Assembly: GCA_051453625.1 (NCBI GenBank)
Contig: JBOZIK010000001.1
Location: 166,232,889-166,263,741 of the forward strand
DNA from: Welwitschia mirabilis
Taxonomy: Eukaryota > Gnetophyta > Gnetopsida > Welwitschiales
DNA: 30,853 nucleotides
Reading direction: 5' to 3'
Shown one piece after another: positions 18,414 through 28,990 of the stretch (positions are counted from its first letter, which is position 1; the number at the start of each line of letters is the position of its first letter). The notes beneath the pieces are model-generated. The model had not been told where the DNA came from. It saw only the letters and a program-made list of their open reading frames with translations, and made no database searches. The position numbers and the translations under genes are program-made.

Positions 18414-19554
18414 TGAAATTCTTAAAGGGGGATGAATAGGAATAATGATAAATTTTAAATCCAAAAACTGATTCTTAAATGAAATTAATCAGTTTTGCAA
18501 ATGAAACTATATCTGAAAGAAAATTAGCAAAACAGAAAAATAATCATCCCATAAGATTTACAATGGTTCGGTAACGTGCCTACTCCACTCTTCGAGGAGA
18601 GACAAGATGTCATCTACCTTGGTTTCCTTATCACTCTTGAATTGATGATTTTCTAGCTAATCATCAACCCCTTATAAAATAGTGATGATTTTCTAGGCTT
18701 ATCATTAACCTCTTACACTTGGAGTCTTTTAAAGGCTCAGACTCAATCACAAGAAAAATAGAAGAAATCAAGTTGTGCCTCAAGCACGGATGCAACACAG
18801 GATCTAATCCAAATGATTACACAAGATAGGATCACCAAGAACAAATAGATCACTAAAGATTAGTTTTAGTTCACTTCACAGAATTGTATATGCATGTTTA
18901 TTCTAGTAACCCTAACAAAGCAGGTTTTACCACTTTGAAAGAGAAGGGAAAAATAGTTATTGAAGGAAAATCCTACATGATGATTCTAAACATGATAATC
19001 TAATATTTCAATCAAATTAATACTTCCAATGTAATTAAATGATGTGCCATAAGAGAATAGCTATTGAAAACTATCGTGCGTTCACCTGAAGAAGACCGTT
19101 TTTTCAACGGTTCGAAGGAAGGAGGTCCGCCTTTAAAACTGGGGATGTCCTCACTCCTAGGGGGTGGACGTCTGCCCTCAAAATAGTGCAGACGTTCACA
19201 CTATTAGGATTGTGGAAACATCCTTCTTGGAAAAGAGTGGACGTCCACACCTACCACAGATGGACGAAGGGAAAACGTCTGAGCTGTTTAGAGTAGGGAC
19301 GTCTGCATATGAGAGCTGTCAGTCATGTTTCTTGCAAGGAAAGAAGACATCCACCCTACTTGAATGGGGATGTTTGGGCTTGAAACCTGTCACAAATACA
19401 TTTTACCTGCAAGCAAAGGGGATGTAGTCCACCATATTTTGAGTGGGGACATTCGCATGTAAAGGTTAGCTTCTTAATGTGACTGTGATGAATGATTGCT
19501 ATCTTATTGCTTGATTCTTATGCCTGTTGGCATCATTGAAATCTTGTACTTACA
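18414..19554 (-). mobile_element. 5' LTR of element A (right copy)
   Basis: 1141 bases, TGAAATTC to ...ACTTACA on the plus strand, collinear with the left LTR. The U3 array is at about 19115-19460. It differs from its partner by many substitutions (ca. 85% identity in the first 170 bases by eye) and by a short gtactt insertion near the end. Confidence 0.9.
19115..19460. repeat. Phased ACGT-core array in U3 of right LTR
   Basis: Counterpart of 12754-13101, with hexamers such as gatgtc (ggggatgtcctc), gacgtc (gtggacgtctgcc), gacgtt, gacgtcc (gtggacgtccacac), aacgtc, gacgtc (gggacgtctgc), gacatc and gatgtt at similar spacing. Individual sites have drifted between CG, TG and CA forms, as expected for deamination of methylated CpG. 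Confidence 0.72.
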
Positions 19555-19559
19555 ATAAC
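19555..19559. repeat. Target-site duplication, right (ATAAC)
   Basis: Five bases identical to 12036-12040, directly outside the right LTR end. Confidence 0.88.
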
Positions 19560-20179
19560 ATCTTTTAAGAAAGGAAATCCATTTTTATAAACTTATAATC
19601 TAAATTTGAAAAAGCATTTTACATTTTAATGAAGAAATCAAATAAATGAATTTAATACTAAGCAAAAACAACAAAATAATTAATAAATTAAAGTACACCA
19701 TAATCATAATAAAATTAACAATAATAATAAATGATGAAATAGATATAAGAAATACTCACAAAATAAAATTAATGAAAGATATAATGCTAGATTTTTAAAA
19801 TAAAAGCAATGCATGTCATAACTTTAATAAGTCATAAACCAAATCTATTATACTGTAATATTAAAAGAAAATTCTAAAAAGACTAAAAAAATAAAAACAC
19901 AAACCTAACTATAAAAGAAGTAATTTTTTAAAAGCACAATAAGAAAATATAAACCAAACTTTATCATAGTAAGAAGTAAGAAATAATTCATGAGAAAAAC
20001 AAAACATCACACATGAGGAGAATCATAANNNNNNNNNNNNNNNNNNNNNNNNNNNNNNNNNNNNNNNNNNNNNNCATAAGAAAGAGAAGGAAAGGAAAAC
20101 TCATAATAAAATTTTAGAAACATTTAAAAAAACTAAGATTACAATTTATTTTCTTGATATAATTTGGAAAATCTTTAGT
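19560..20179. other. AT-rich stretch with 46-N gap
   Basis: Continuation of element D beyond the insertion. No motif is recognised. N occupies 20029-20074. The region is where the gag C-terminus or linker of the gypsy element would lie. Confidence 0.4.
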
Positions 20180-20542
20180 TATGTTAAGTTTCTTAAAGAT
20201 CTTGTCATAATTAAGAGAAAGCATAATTTTAAAAGAAATGCTTATTTTAACTAGTACATGAATGCAGTTGTGCAAGATCAAGATTTTCCTAAGATCCTAA
20301 ATCACTTGTCATCTTTTACGTAATTATTAATGGTAAACCCCTTCTTACTCTTTATGCCCATATTAATCTTATGCCTCACACTCTTTATAACTAGTTAAGA
20401 CTTGAAAATTTTAAGTTTTTTCCTGTTAGTTTATCTTGTTAATAGATCCATCAAAGTCCTCAAGTAAGTGATAGAGGATGTAATCATTTAGATGAATAAA
20501 TGCTATTTTATTGTTAAATTTATAATGTTGGAAATGAAATAG
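20180..20542 (+). pseudogene. Ty3/gypsy gag-protease linker and protease, dead (element D)
   Basis: Plus-strand pieces include YVKFLKDLVIIKRKHNFKRN, like the YAKFLKDL...KRK segment before the protease of Athila/Tat-type elements. Next are NAVVQDQDFPKILN, then LLTLYAHINLMPHTLY (20341-20388), the aspartic protease active-site region (LLDLGAS.NL.P...Y). Last are RSIKVL and VIEDVIIQMNKCYFIVKFIM (like the V.EDVLV.V..F..P.DF.VLDM end). The catalytic Asp codon position (20347-20349) is ACT (Thr), and the Gly is Tyr. Several stops interrupt the frame. Confidence 0.68.
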
Positions 20543-22334
20543 TTGAATATTTTCCTTGGTTATAAAAAGTCAAACCTTAGCAATTATTCATGTTATTATT
20601 GATTGTAACATTAGGCTTAGATAATTTACTTTTGAAAACTTAGCCATCAAAATTAATGTTTTTAATGCAAATGAAGAAATGAATAAACATCAATATCATA
20701 GCATTAATGATATGTAAATCCTATACAAGTTCATAGATGAAAGTGATGCAAGCTTATCAAATAAAAATATCTTTAAGATAAAAAGTGAAAAATAAATTAA
20801 GAAATTAGCTAAAAACTTAAATTCTATACCTAAAGAACCTAAATTTCCTTCAAACTTAAGTATCAACCTTTGCTTAAGCCAACTACTAAAGTGAAGAAAT
20901 ACCACCATAAGTAATGTTAAAATCTTTGCCTAACAACTTGAAGTATGTTTAATTATGAATAATAAAATGTATCGTATAAATCATCGTATGAAGTCCTATC
21001 ATTTTTAACCTTAATTAATAAGTTTCTAATCATAGTAAAAAGTTTTTAAAGTCAATTTGAATGTAAAATCAACATTAATAATTAAAAATGATAAATGTTA
21101 AAAGTAAAACCTGAATGAAATCCTAATATAGAAACTTATATGTATAGATATTGGATTGCATACTAGTGAAAGGTTGTTAACTTTGTTGGTATTGCATATT
21201 ATTTTTTAATTTAACCTTTTTAGGCCAATTTAATACATCAATCTTCTAATATAAAATCAATTTTTGGTTTGGTATTGATATGTTAGCCTCATTAGAAGTT
21301 TGAGAATAATGAAAAGGCTTTTTATATTTGAAATATGATTTACTAGTTTAAGAAAATTTTTCTAATTTTTAGATATGAAATTCTAATAGTAATCAAACCT
21401 TGCTTTTTTGAAAATTATTTTATGGATAAAATCCTAGCCCTTATAGATTTATCCATAGGTTATTCAATATATTATAGGAGTAAGAATAATGAAGATTAAG
21501 AAAAATTCTCTTTTTCCTTAACAAACATATTTCTATAGCTATAGATATCTATAGGTATGTAATGACATGTTTAGTCACTGAAGCATATAATGTCCTGATG
21601 ATTGAAATACACGAAGAAGTAAGTAGCAATCAAATTTCTATAAATAATATCTTATAAGGGTTAAAATTCAAACTTCAACATGTCATATATATATGAATAC
21701 AAAGAGATCATAGGCCTAAGCATTCAAAATGTAAAGACATCTTGGTAAAACAATTCTACAAAAATAGATTTGATGTCAAGACATTACATGAGATAATAAG
21801 AATATGTTAGATATCAAAGCATTATATGCTTAGGGAAGTTGATGCTAGACACCTAGAAATATCATGCCTAAATTGTTATGAGCAATAATGATTTTGGGTT
21901 AATTTATAAAGATGAAGTTAAGAGGAAATGAGAAAACCAAAAAAATGACTTCCTATGATTGATATCCTCCATTTGATTAGCATATAATCTTAGGATTTTA
22001 CCTAATATGTTTTTTCTCCTAATTAATTTATTATTAACCTTACCTTTAAAAGTAGTTTAGTTTTCATCTTTATTGCTATAATTATAACTTACTAGAAAAA
22101 GTTATAATTCATAGGATTTCAACCCCACCCTTAAGTCTAAAGGCTATTATTATAATAAATAGATAACATAATTAAGATACTAATAATAATAAATTAGAAA
22201 TAAATTTTTTTCAAGGAAATTAGAGTACTCAAATGAAAATCTGAATCATAAACAAACATGTGGATTGGTTGTGCTTGAATATAAATAGTCAATATTCTAG
22301 TGAACTTCCCATTAATAATCTGAGAGAAATTAAT
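20543..22334. other. AT-rich stretch, no gene recognised
   Basis: Expected place for the RT of element D on the plus strand (a Leu-Lys-Tyr-Gln-Pro-like piece near 20845-20870 may mark the linker) and for the 3' end of element C on the minus strand. Beyond this, nothing can be assigned and no LTR ends are found. Confidence 0.4.
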
Positions 22335-22767
22335 GTCACTTCTTCCTAGTCAATATTTGAATTATTGCAACCTAATCCTATTAAGTAACCTTATTAAAAT
22401 GTCTATAATATGATTTTTTCATGAAATGTACTATACAACCATCATGTCCTTTTGAATAAATTCTTGTGTTATGAAAACTTCATTACAATGTCATTTACTT
22501 TTTTATGTCAAGTAAACTATAAATTGATTATTCAAATACAACTTTATATCTTTCTTTTATGAAGTATCTAGAATTTTTAGTAATTTATTATCCATATCAC
22601 ATTTGTATTCATTTTAGATGTTTCACATAATTTGCTTCAACTAACAACTTCATTATTACCTTTATCACTTACATCTCTAAGAGATTTATGGAGATCTCAG
22701 AAAAGTCATGTACCTTGATAATGAGTAATAAACTTGAGATATGTCAAACTTTGAAGTGTATGATCCT
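22335..22767 (-). pseudogene. RNase H C-terminal part of element C
   Basis: Downstream (minus strand) of the last array unit, the frame includes VVS, stop, SKLCETSK near 22640, like the VSW.SK.Q....LST block of Copia RNase H, and LNNQFIVYLT near 22530 (like the D/N-NQSAI.LA block). Catalytic residues cannot be placed with certainty. It shows that the array sits inside pol, with the normal pol end following. Confidence 0.45.
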
Positions 22768-23223
22768 ATTAAAATAGAAGTTCAAACTCTCTCAATCCTC
22801 CTATATACTTCAAAACTCTAGTTGTCACATTTTAAGAATAATGGTTTAGTTTAGCTATATATCTTGCTAATATCCCAACAATATATGATACGTTAGGCCT
22901 AATATTGATGCTGTATACTAGACTTTCAACCAATTTGCAATTCTATGATTCATTTACATCTATTAATTCTTAATCAACTTTAATTTTACATTTTTCACTC
23001 ATTGGTTTGGATATTAATTCTTTACATTTTTCATGCCATTTCTGCAATATATGAGTAATGCAATTTGATTGAGTCAAGAAAATTTAGAAATTTCATTTAT
23101 CCAACTCAAACTAAGGTAGTGTTTCATTAACTCAAAATATGTAATTTCAAACTACTCTTTAAGGGTTTTATTTACCTTCACAATGCTTTTTTCCTCCTCT
23201 TCAATATCAAAATATCATACACA

Positions 23224-23447
23224 TGTGAGTTTGTATATTATTCGTATTGCTGTATTTAAGGTAGACATGGTTGTAATCTCCAACATCTTAGGTGTGAATC
23301 ATAAGCAAGACCTAAACATGTGATGGCTAGCCCTAAGCTAAAAGGGGTCACCCATATATTTTAAAAGTAAACTAATAATCCTAGTGAGTGTAGTATGATT
23401 TTCCATCTATTAATTTGATCTTCATCCCCCCTCCCAAGATGGGAGAA
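23224..23447. mobile_element. Short insert in RT, unit 1 copy (SINE-like or other non-autonomous)
   Basis: About 224 bases bounded by atcatacaca (23214) and atcatccaaa (23448), an imperfect 10-base direct repeat. On the minus strand it contains gggctagccatcacatgtttaggtcttgcttatgattc. The last part resembles the GGTCTTGGGTTCGATTC B-box phrase of tRNA-derived plant SINEs, but a long 5' head and lack of a clear A box leave the class open. Confidence 0.5.
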
Positions 23448-23905
23448 ATCATCCAAAAAGATAGTCTAAAATCTCTTAATCCCTCTAGATACTTCAAAAC
23501 TCTAGTTGTTACATTTTTATGACTTTGTTTTGTTTAGCTATATATCTTGCTAACATCCCAACTAGATATGATATGTTAGGCCTAATATTGATGATCTATA
23601 TTAGACTTTGAGCCAATTTGTAATACTATGATGCCTTTGCATCTATTAATTATTCATCAACTATTAACTTTAGAATTTTTTCCATTAGTTTGGATATTAT
23701 TCTTTGCATTTGTAATGCCATTTCTACAATATATCACTAATGTAATTTAACTGAGTAAATAAAATTCATAAATTTTATTTAGTTACTTCACACTAAGATA
23801 GTATTTCATCAACTCAAAATATGTGGTTTCAAACTACATTTTAAAGTTTTTTAAAACCTTTACAATTCTCTTTTCATCTTCTTTAAGATCAAAATATCAT
23901 CCAAA

Positions 23906-24127
23906 TGTGAGTTTACTTATGATTCATATCCATGTATTTAAGGCACACATGGTTGTAAGGTCTAACATCTTGATTATGAATCATAAGCAAGACCTAAACA
24001 TGTGATGGCTAGCCCTAAGTTATAAGGAACCACCCATAGATTTAGAAAGTAAACTAGTGATCTTAGCAAGTGTAGTACGATTTCTGATCTATTAATTTGA
24101 TCTTCCCCCCATCTCGGGATGGGGGAA
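23906..24127. mobile_element. Short insert in RT, unit 2 copy, perfect 10-bp direct repeats
   Basis: 222 bases flanked by identical ATCATCCAAA at 23896-23905 and 24128-24137. One flank (minus strand TTTGGATGAT) is the RT Asp-Asp codons, so the insertion hit the YxDD motif and duplicated it. The end adjacent to 24128 contains an inverted repeat ccccatc...gatgggg (24107-24124). There are no terminal inverted repeats across the element. Confidence 0.6.
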
Positions 24128-24590
24128 ATCATCCAAAAAGACAGTCTAAACTCTTTTAATCCCTTTAGATACTTCAAAACTCTAGTTGTCACATTTTAAT
24201 GACTTTGTTTTGTTTAGCTATATATCTTATTGATATCACAACTAAATATGATATTTTAGGCCTAATATTGATGACCTATAGTAGACTTTAGTCAATTTTC
24301 AATACTATGATTCTTTTGCATTGATTAATTCTTCATCAACTATTATCTTTATATATTTTTTTTCCTTTGATTTGGATATTAATTCTTTGCATTTTTCATG
24401 CCATTTCTGCAATATATTACTAATGTAATTAGATTGAGTGAATAAAATTTATAAATTTTATTTAGTCACTTCACACTAAGATAGTATTTCATCGACTCAA
24501 AATATGTGGTTTAAAACAATGTTTTAAAGTTTTTTTTTTTGCTTTTACAATTCTCTTTTCATCTTATTTAAGATTAAAAGATCATCCACA

Positions 24591-25481
24591 TGTGAGTTTA
24601 CTTACGATTCATATCCATTCATTTAAGGCACACATGGTTGTAAGCTCCAACATCTTGAGTGTGATAGGCAAGACCTAAANNNNNNNNNNNNNNNNNNNNN
24701 NNNNNNNNNNNNNNNNNNNNNNNNNNNNNNNNNNNNNNNNNNNNNNNNNNNNNNNNNNNNNNNNNNNNNNNNNNNNNNNNNNNNNNNNNNNNNNNNNNNN
24801 NNNNNNNNNNNNNNNNNNNNNNNNNNNNNNNNNNNNNNNNNNNNNNNNNNNNNNNNNNNNNNNNNNNNNNNNNNNNNNNNNNNNNNNNNNNNNNNNNNNN
24901 NNNNNNNNNNNNNNNNNNNNNNNNNNNNNNNNNNNNNNNNNNNNNNNNNNNNNNNNNNNNNNNNNNNNNNNNNNNNNNNNNNNNNNNNNNNNNNNNNNNN
25001 NNNNNNNNNNNNNNNNNNNNNNNNNNNNNNNNNNNNNNNNNNNNNNNNNNNNNNNNNNNNNNNNNNNNNNNNNNNNNNNNNNNNNNNNNNNNNNNNNNNN
25101 NNNNNNNNNNNNNNNNNNNNNNNNNNNNNNNNNNNNNNNNNNNNNNNNNNNNNNNNNNNNNNNNNNNNNNNNNNNNNNNNNNNNNNNNNNNNNNNNNNNN
25201 NNNNNNNNNNNNNNNNNNNNNNNNNNNNNNNNNNNNNNNNNNNNNNNNNNNNNNNNNNNNNNNNNNNNNNNNNNNNNNNNNNNNNNNNNNNNNNNNNNNN
25301 NNNNNNNNNNNNNNNNNNNNNNNNNNNNNNNNNNNNNNNNNNNNNNNNNNNNNNNNNNNNGCTAGCCCTAAGTTAGAAGGGGGCACTCATAGATTTTCAA
25401 AGCAAACTAATGATCGTAATAAGTGTAGTATGATTTCTTGTGTATTAATTTGATCCTTTCCTCCACACTGAGATAGGGAAA
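24591..25481. mobile_element. Short inserts of units 3 and 4, interrupted by the N gap
   Basis: Starts after atcatccaca (24581-24590) and resumes at gctagccctaag (25361), ending at atcatccaca (25482-25491). Because both sides of the gap are insert sequence about 9 bases apart in register, the gap should hold roughly 9 bases plus a whole number of ~680-base units. The stated 681 N fits one unit. Confidence 0.5.
24680..25360. other. Assembly gap, 681 N, inside the tandem array
   Basis: The length is close to one array unit, and the flanks are in register. It is almost certainly an unresolved repeat copy. Confidence 0.9.
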
Positions 25482-25944
25482 ATCATCCACAAAGATAATC
25501 TAAACTCTCTCCTTTCCTTTAGATATTTTAAAACTCTAGTTGTCATATTTTAATAACTTTGTTTTAGTTTAGCTATATATCTTGCTAACACCCTAGCTAT
25601 ATATGATATGTTAGGTGTAATACTGATGAAATATACTAGATTTTAAATCAATTTGCAATACTGTGATTCCTTTGCATCTATTAATTCTTCATCAACTATT
25701 ATCTTTATTATTTTCCTCTTTAGTTTGAATATTAATTATTTCCATTGTTCATGTCATTTTTGCAATACATCACTAATGTAATTTGATTGAGTTAAGAAAC
25801 TTTAGACATTTTATTTAACCACTTCACACTAAGGTATTATTTCATCAACTCAACATATGTGATTTTAAACTACTTTTTAAGGTTTTTCTTTACCTTGACA
25901 ATTTTCTTTTGATCCACTTTAAGATTAAAATATCATTAAGTTTC

Positions 25945-26169
25945 TTTATGATTCATATTCATGTATTTAAGGCACACATGGGTGTAAGATCCAACATTTT
26001 AGGTGTTAATCATAAGAAAGATCTAAATACATGATGACTAATCCCTAAGTTAGAAGGGGTCACCCATAGATTTTCAAAGAATACTAATGATTCTAATGAG
26101 TATAGTATAGTTTCCCATGTATATTTAATTCTTTTACCCACCCTGGGAGAAGGTGTGGGGAAGGAGGGG
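25945..26169. mobile_element. Short insert in RT, rightmost copy
   Basis: Same insert between the RT F-M-D-D (26170-26181) and the acidic RT piece starting near 25935. The left junction is altered (atcattaag). This copy contains the longest G-rich tract (aaggtgtggggaaggagggg, 26150-26169) and sits next to genuine upstream RT sequence, so it marks the ancestral insertion site. Confidence 0.5.
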
Positions 26170-26790
26170 ATCATCCATAAAGACAATATAATATGTACTC
26201 TTATCTTTACACATTTGATGAATAATATTACATAAAGTATTTTGGTACTGATAAACATCAATTCCCATTTTCATTAGGCTATCCTGTAGGTTAGTGTACC
26301 ATGTCTGTAGTACTTATTTTAGAATAGACATTATCTTTCTTAGTCTACATACGTTTTACTCTTATCCTTTACTTCAAATACTCATGATAGCCATGTAAAC
26401 CTCCATCTTAAGATATCTATGTAGAAACACTATATTCACATTAATATGATGCACATTTCATTTTTAATGACTACTAATGCAACCAACATTTGAATGGACT
26501 ACCATACTGTTGGTTGTACAAACACTTTGATTTAGTAATTTTCATGTTTATTTGTAAATACTTTTGTAACCACTCTAATCTTACACTTATGGAGTGTTTC
26601 ATAGTAAGTATACTTATTTTGCAAAATCTATTTGATCCTCATAATTTCCTATCTAGCAATATTTTCACGAGTTTCCTAGTGTTTCTTTGTATTAAATATT
26701 AATACTTTCATTACATTTCTCCACTGTAAAATTTCACTGGCTTCTACTAAGCAAGATAATGTTTTCTAAGAATCTCTCATAGAAAGGAGG
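26170..26790 (-). pseudogene. Reverse transcriptase, 5' half, of element C
   Basis: Minus-strand pieces in order are WRNVMK (26723-26706), DRKL, stop, GSNRFCKI (like the RK.IG.KWV.K. block), VFLHRYLKMEVYM (26430-26392, like AFLHGDL.EEVYM), VCRLRK...LK, stop, VLQTWYTNLQDSLMKMGI (like CRL.KALYGLKQAPR.WY..ID.YL...GF), and KDKSTYYIVFMDD ending at 26170. F-M-D-D (26170-26181) is the RT catalytic box, normally Y-V-D-D. Stops in several frames make it non-functional. Confidence 0.72.
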
Positions 26791-28785
26791 AGTGGTATAA
26801 AAAGCATGACAAGATTTCATTAGATTAGTTATAGTTTCATGTTTTTGGTGTTCCCTTACTTGATGAATTATGCTTCATTATTGTTATTTGTTTTTAGTGC
26901 TTCATTTAGCCTTAGATCCTTTACAAGGTTAATATGCTTCATGATGTCCTATACCTATAAGAGTAGGCTTAAAAACCCTTATTTTTATGTTTCTTTTAAA
27001 AAAAATTTTCAGTAAAAGACTTTTATTTAGAATGTAAACTCAAAGAATTTCTAGAACCCATTATAAGTATTATGCTACTACGAAGGTTTATATTTAAGTA
27101 GCTAATATAATCATTCATACATAGATTTTTATACTTACACTAGGTCATTCTATCCAAAGGGTTACTTCCATCCCCCCATAAAATATTGTTACTTATGTAA
27201 ATCAATCACCTACATAAAAGAATGATTTTGTGATAATTTGGTTAAAACAATTTATAATCCTACTTAATAACAATGTGTGGTTAGGCACATGGATAACACG
27301 TATTATGATTTTATAATAATATAAATTCATAACAACATAATCCAAACACTTAAAAACATGTAACACTTCTAGCATGTTTTTTCCCGGCCTATGAGGTGGT
27401 TTTATACCCTCGGTAAGTGGATTATTCAACATTTAAGCAATTTTATTCAATATGTCTCGGAATCAATAGATAGCTAAGTTATTGTATACAAGCATTACTT
27501 ACACCATATTAACAATTATGTGATTTATTTTCTATGCAACATCATTCTATTGTGATATGTGGAGAAATATTTTTTTATGACATTACTACATATTAGCAAA
27601 TTGTATTCAAAGAAATATTTAATAATACACCTTAGCTATTAAGGTATAGGATAAAAACCTTAATATAAAAACTGGAGACTTTAATTAAGGTATAAAAAAT
27701 CCTAATTATCATTCGTTCATAGGGATTATACGGAATTTTAAACTCATACTCATTGATTTAAGTTATATCAAATAATCAAATAGAGTCTAAAGAAGAAAAT
27801 GTAAAAAATTAAACAAAAAAGTTCTCCTCCTAAGAACTAGAAATTATTCATAAGATTAAAATTGAATAAGCAAGCCTAAATAAAGGAAATTGCAAAATCA
27901 CCATTATTTCCTTAACTAATAACTGATAAATCATTAAACCACAAGGGTGTAAATACATGACAAATCATTTACTATAGATCTTGAGTTTTGTAAAGTTAAA
28001 TAAAGAACTTCAGATATAAAAATAATATCTCCATCATTTAGAGATGGATCATTTTACAATATAAAGTACAAAACAAAAAGCATAAATGACGTCATAGATC
28101 TAATACATTAATCATTCAACCTATTAAAATACTAAAGAACTTAAAAAGAGCATTCACAATGGAATATTATAATGCAAATAATCATAAATGCATCAAGGCT
28201 GAAAAAGAAAAGCAAATTTAATCATAGATCAAATTCTATGAGTTAAGAATGTAACTACTACATTAAATATTAATTTGGTATGAGAGATATCCTTATGCTT
28301 TAAAAGAAAGTTTTCTTATGAAATAAGCATTTCCACATGCTTAGGGAAGAAGAAAAAAGGTTTAGAACCTTACAATGAGATAATCCCTCATTATACTTAT
28401 GTATGCCATAATGGGATTGACGAAGAGTAAGGGAAAAGTAGAAAGAAATATTAGATTCAAATTAAAGGATTTTGAGATAAGACAATGATGAAATGATAGA
28501 TGCCTAACCCTTAAAGTAGATTATTCTTTAGGATTTATATTTCATCTTAATTTAATTCATACATTGAAGTTCATTAGATATAGTTAGAGTGATAGTGCTT
28601 AATTATTAAGATTAATCAAGTTGATCTTTCTTATAACTTTCTAATTTTTTACCATTTACTTGAATTTTGCTAATATTTGTTAATTTATTTGATGATCAAT
28701 CTTTACTCTGCATTTTGTAGGATGCACTATGCTTTAAAACACTAGCTATCATCATTTTCAACTTGATTTTTCAATATTAAAAAAA
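26791..28785. other. AT-rich stretch between integrase and RT remnants
   Basis: Expected to contain the integrase C-terminus and RT N-terminus linker of element C. No motif could be read. Open frames here, such as minus 27432-27202, match nothing known to me. The ~1.9-kb length is somewhat more than this interval usually takes in Copia pol, so further small insertions are possible. Confidence 0.4.
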
Positions 28786-28990
28786 CTTAGATACTTGCAT
28801 CTTGTATTGGAAATATGTTATCCATACTTTTTTATGGTAATCATTAATAAAAGTGAAAAAATAAGTTCTTAAGAGGTATCTGTTTATTTAGCATTAGGTT
28901 TTAAAGCTTAAAACTTGCCTTACTTCTATAAATATGTTGCTTAATTAATTCCTTTAATACCAAAAGCTTTTAATCTACAAATGGATTGCA
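28786..28990 (-). pseudogene. Integrase core fragment of element C
   Basis: The minus-strand frame from 28881 reads RYLLRTYFFTFINDYHKKVW then ITYFQYKMQVSKFF to 28786. It matches the RYFLTFIDDYSRK.WVY.LK.K..VF..F segment of Copia integrase that follows the first catalytic Asp. Upstream to about 28990 only weak similarity remains. The first catalytic Asp region and the second Asp were not located. Confidence 0.62.

Larger units (their letters stand above)
12041..19554 (-). mobile_element. Complete but inactive Copia (Sirevirus-like) LTR retrotransposon, element A
   Basis: A 7.5-kb element on the minus strand with two LTRs (12041-13196 and 18414-19554) starting TG and ending CA. It has a PBS next to the right LTR, polypurine tracts next to the left LTR, and a perfect 5-bp target duplication. 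Internal order on the minus strand is gag with CCHC knuckle and coiled-coil tail, protease, gag-pre-integrase, integrase core, RT remnant, extra ORF and PPTs. A long coiled-coil Gag tail, repeated PPT-like tracts and an ORF between pol and the 3' LTR are all traits of Sireviruses, which supports that lineage. The LTR copies differ at roughly one base in seven over the first 170 bases by eye, so the insertion is old. It cannot encode a working polyprotein. Confidence 0.9.
11215..20542 (+). mobile_element. Ty3/gypsy element D, decayed, split by element A
   Basis: Gag-like sequence (11215-11900) and a gypsy protease region (20180-20542) lie on the plus strand in the right order. They are separated by the complete minus-strand Copia element at 12041-19554, whose insertion is marked by ATAAC on both sides. 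Removing the insertion leaves the two parts about 1.2 kb apart, a plausible gag-to-protease distance. RT, RNase H and integrase of element D were not recognised to the right. Element boundaries are not seen, so the coordinates enclose only the recognised parts. Confidence 0.5.
22768..26175 (-). repeat. Tandem array of ~680-bp RT/RNase H units (about five copies)
   Basis: Unit starts, marked by the plus-strand ATCATC that encodes Asp-Asp on the minus strand, are at 23448, 24128, 25482 and 26170. Spacings are 680, 1354 (two units, one mostly inside the N gap) and 688. Each unit on the minus strand reads [L/M]-D-D, a ~225-base insert, an acidic piece such as DLKEDEKRIVKVLKNF, FETTYFELMKYYLS, then YRPNISYLVGMLARYIAK-like and NVTTRVLKYLKGLKEF, then starts again at the Asp-Asp. 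The outermost right copy is preceded by true RT sequence and the leftmost is followed by true RNase H, so units were added by duplication within pol. Copies are diverged, with shared insert and shared landmarks (caaaactctagttgt, aggcctaatattgatg, cacactaagatagtatttcat). Confidence 0.82.
22335..28990 (-). mobile_element. Highly decayed Copia pol (element C) with internal amplification
   Basis: Reading leftward on the minus strand: integrase core near 28881-28786, RT 5' half 26790-26170 ending at F-M-D-D, about five tandem units of RT thumb/RNase H start (26175-22768), then the remainder of RNase H to about 22335. All parts are on one strand and in the canonical Copia order integrase, RT, RNase H. 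LTRs, PBS and gag are not recognised. Stops and shifts are dense. Interpreting it as one element is inference from order and orientation. Confidence 0.62.

Noticed and set aside
24105-24126. Hairpin ccccatc...gatgggg as a microRNA precursor or terminator
   Set aside because: The stem is only seven base pairs and it is part of a repeated insert; too short for a precursor.
24619-25386. 255-codon open frame on the minus strand
   Set aside because: Almost entirely N; it exists only because the gap contains no stops.
27202-27432. 76-codon minus-strand open frame
   Set aside because: No motif, AT-rich, surrounded by decayed Copia pol; nothing distinguishes it from chance.
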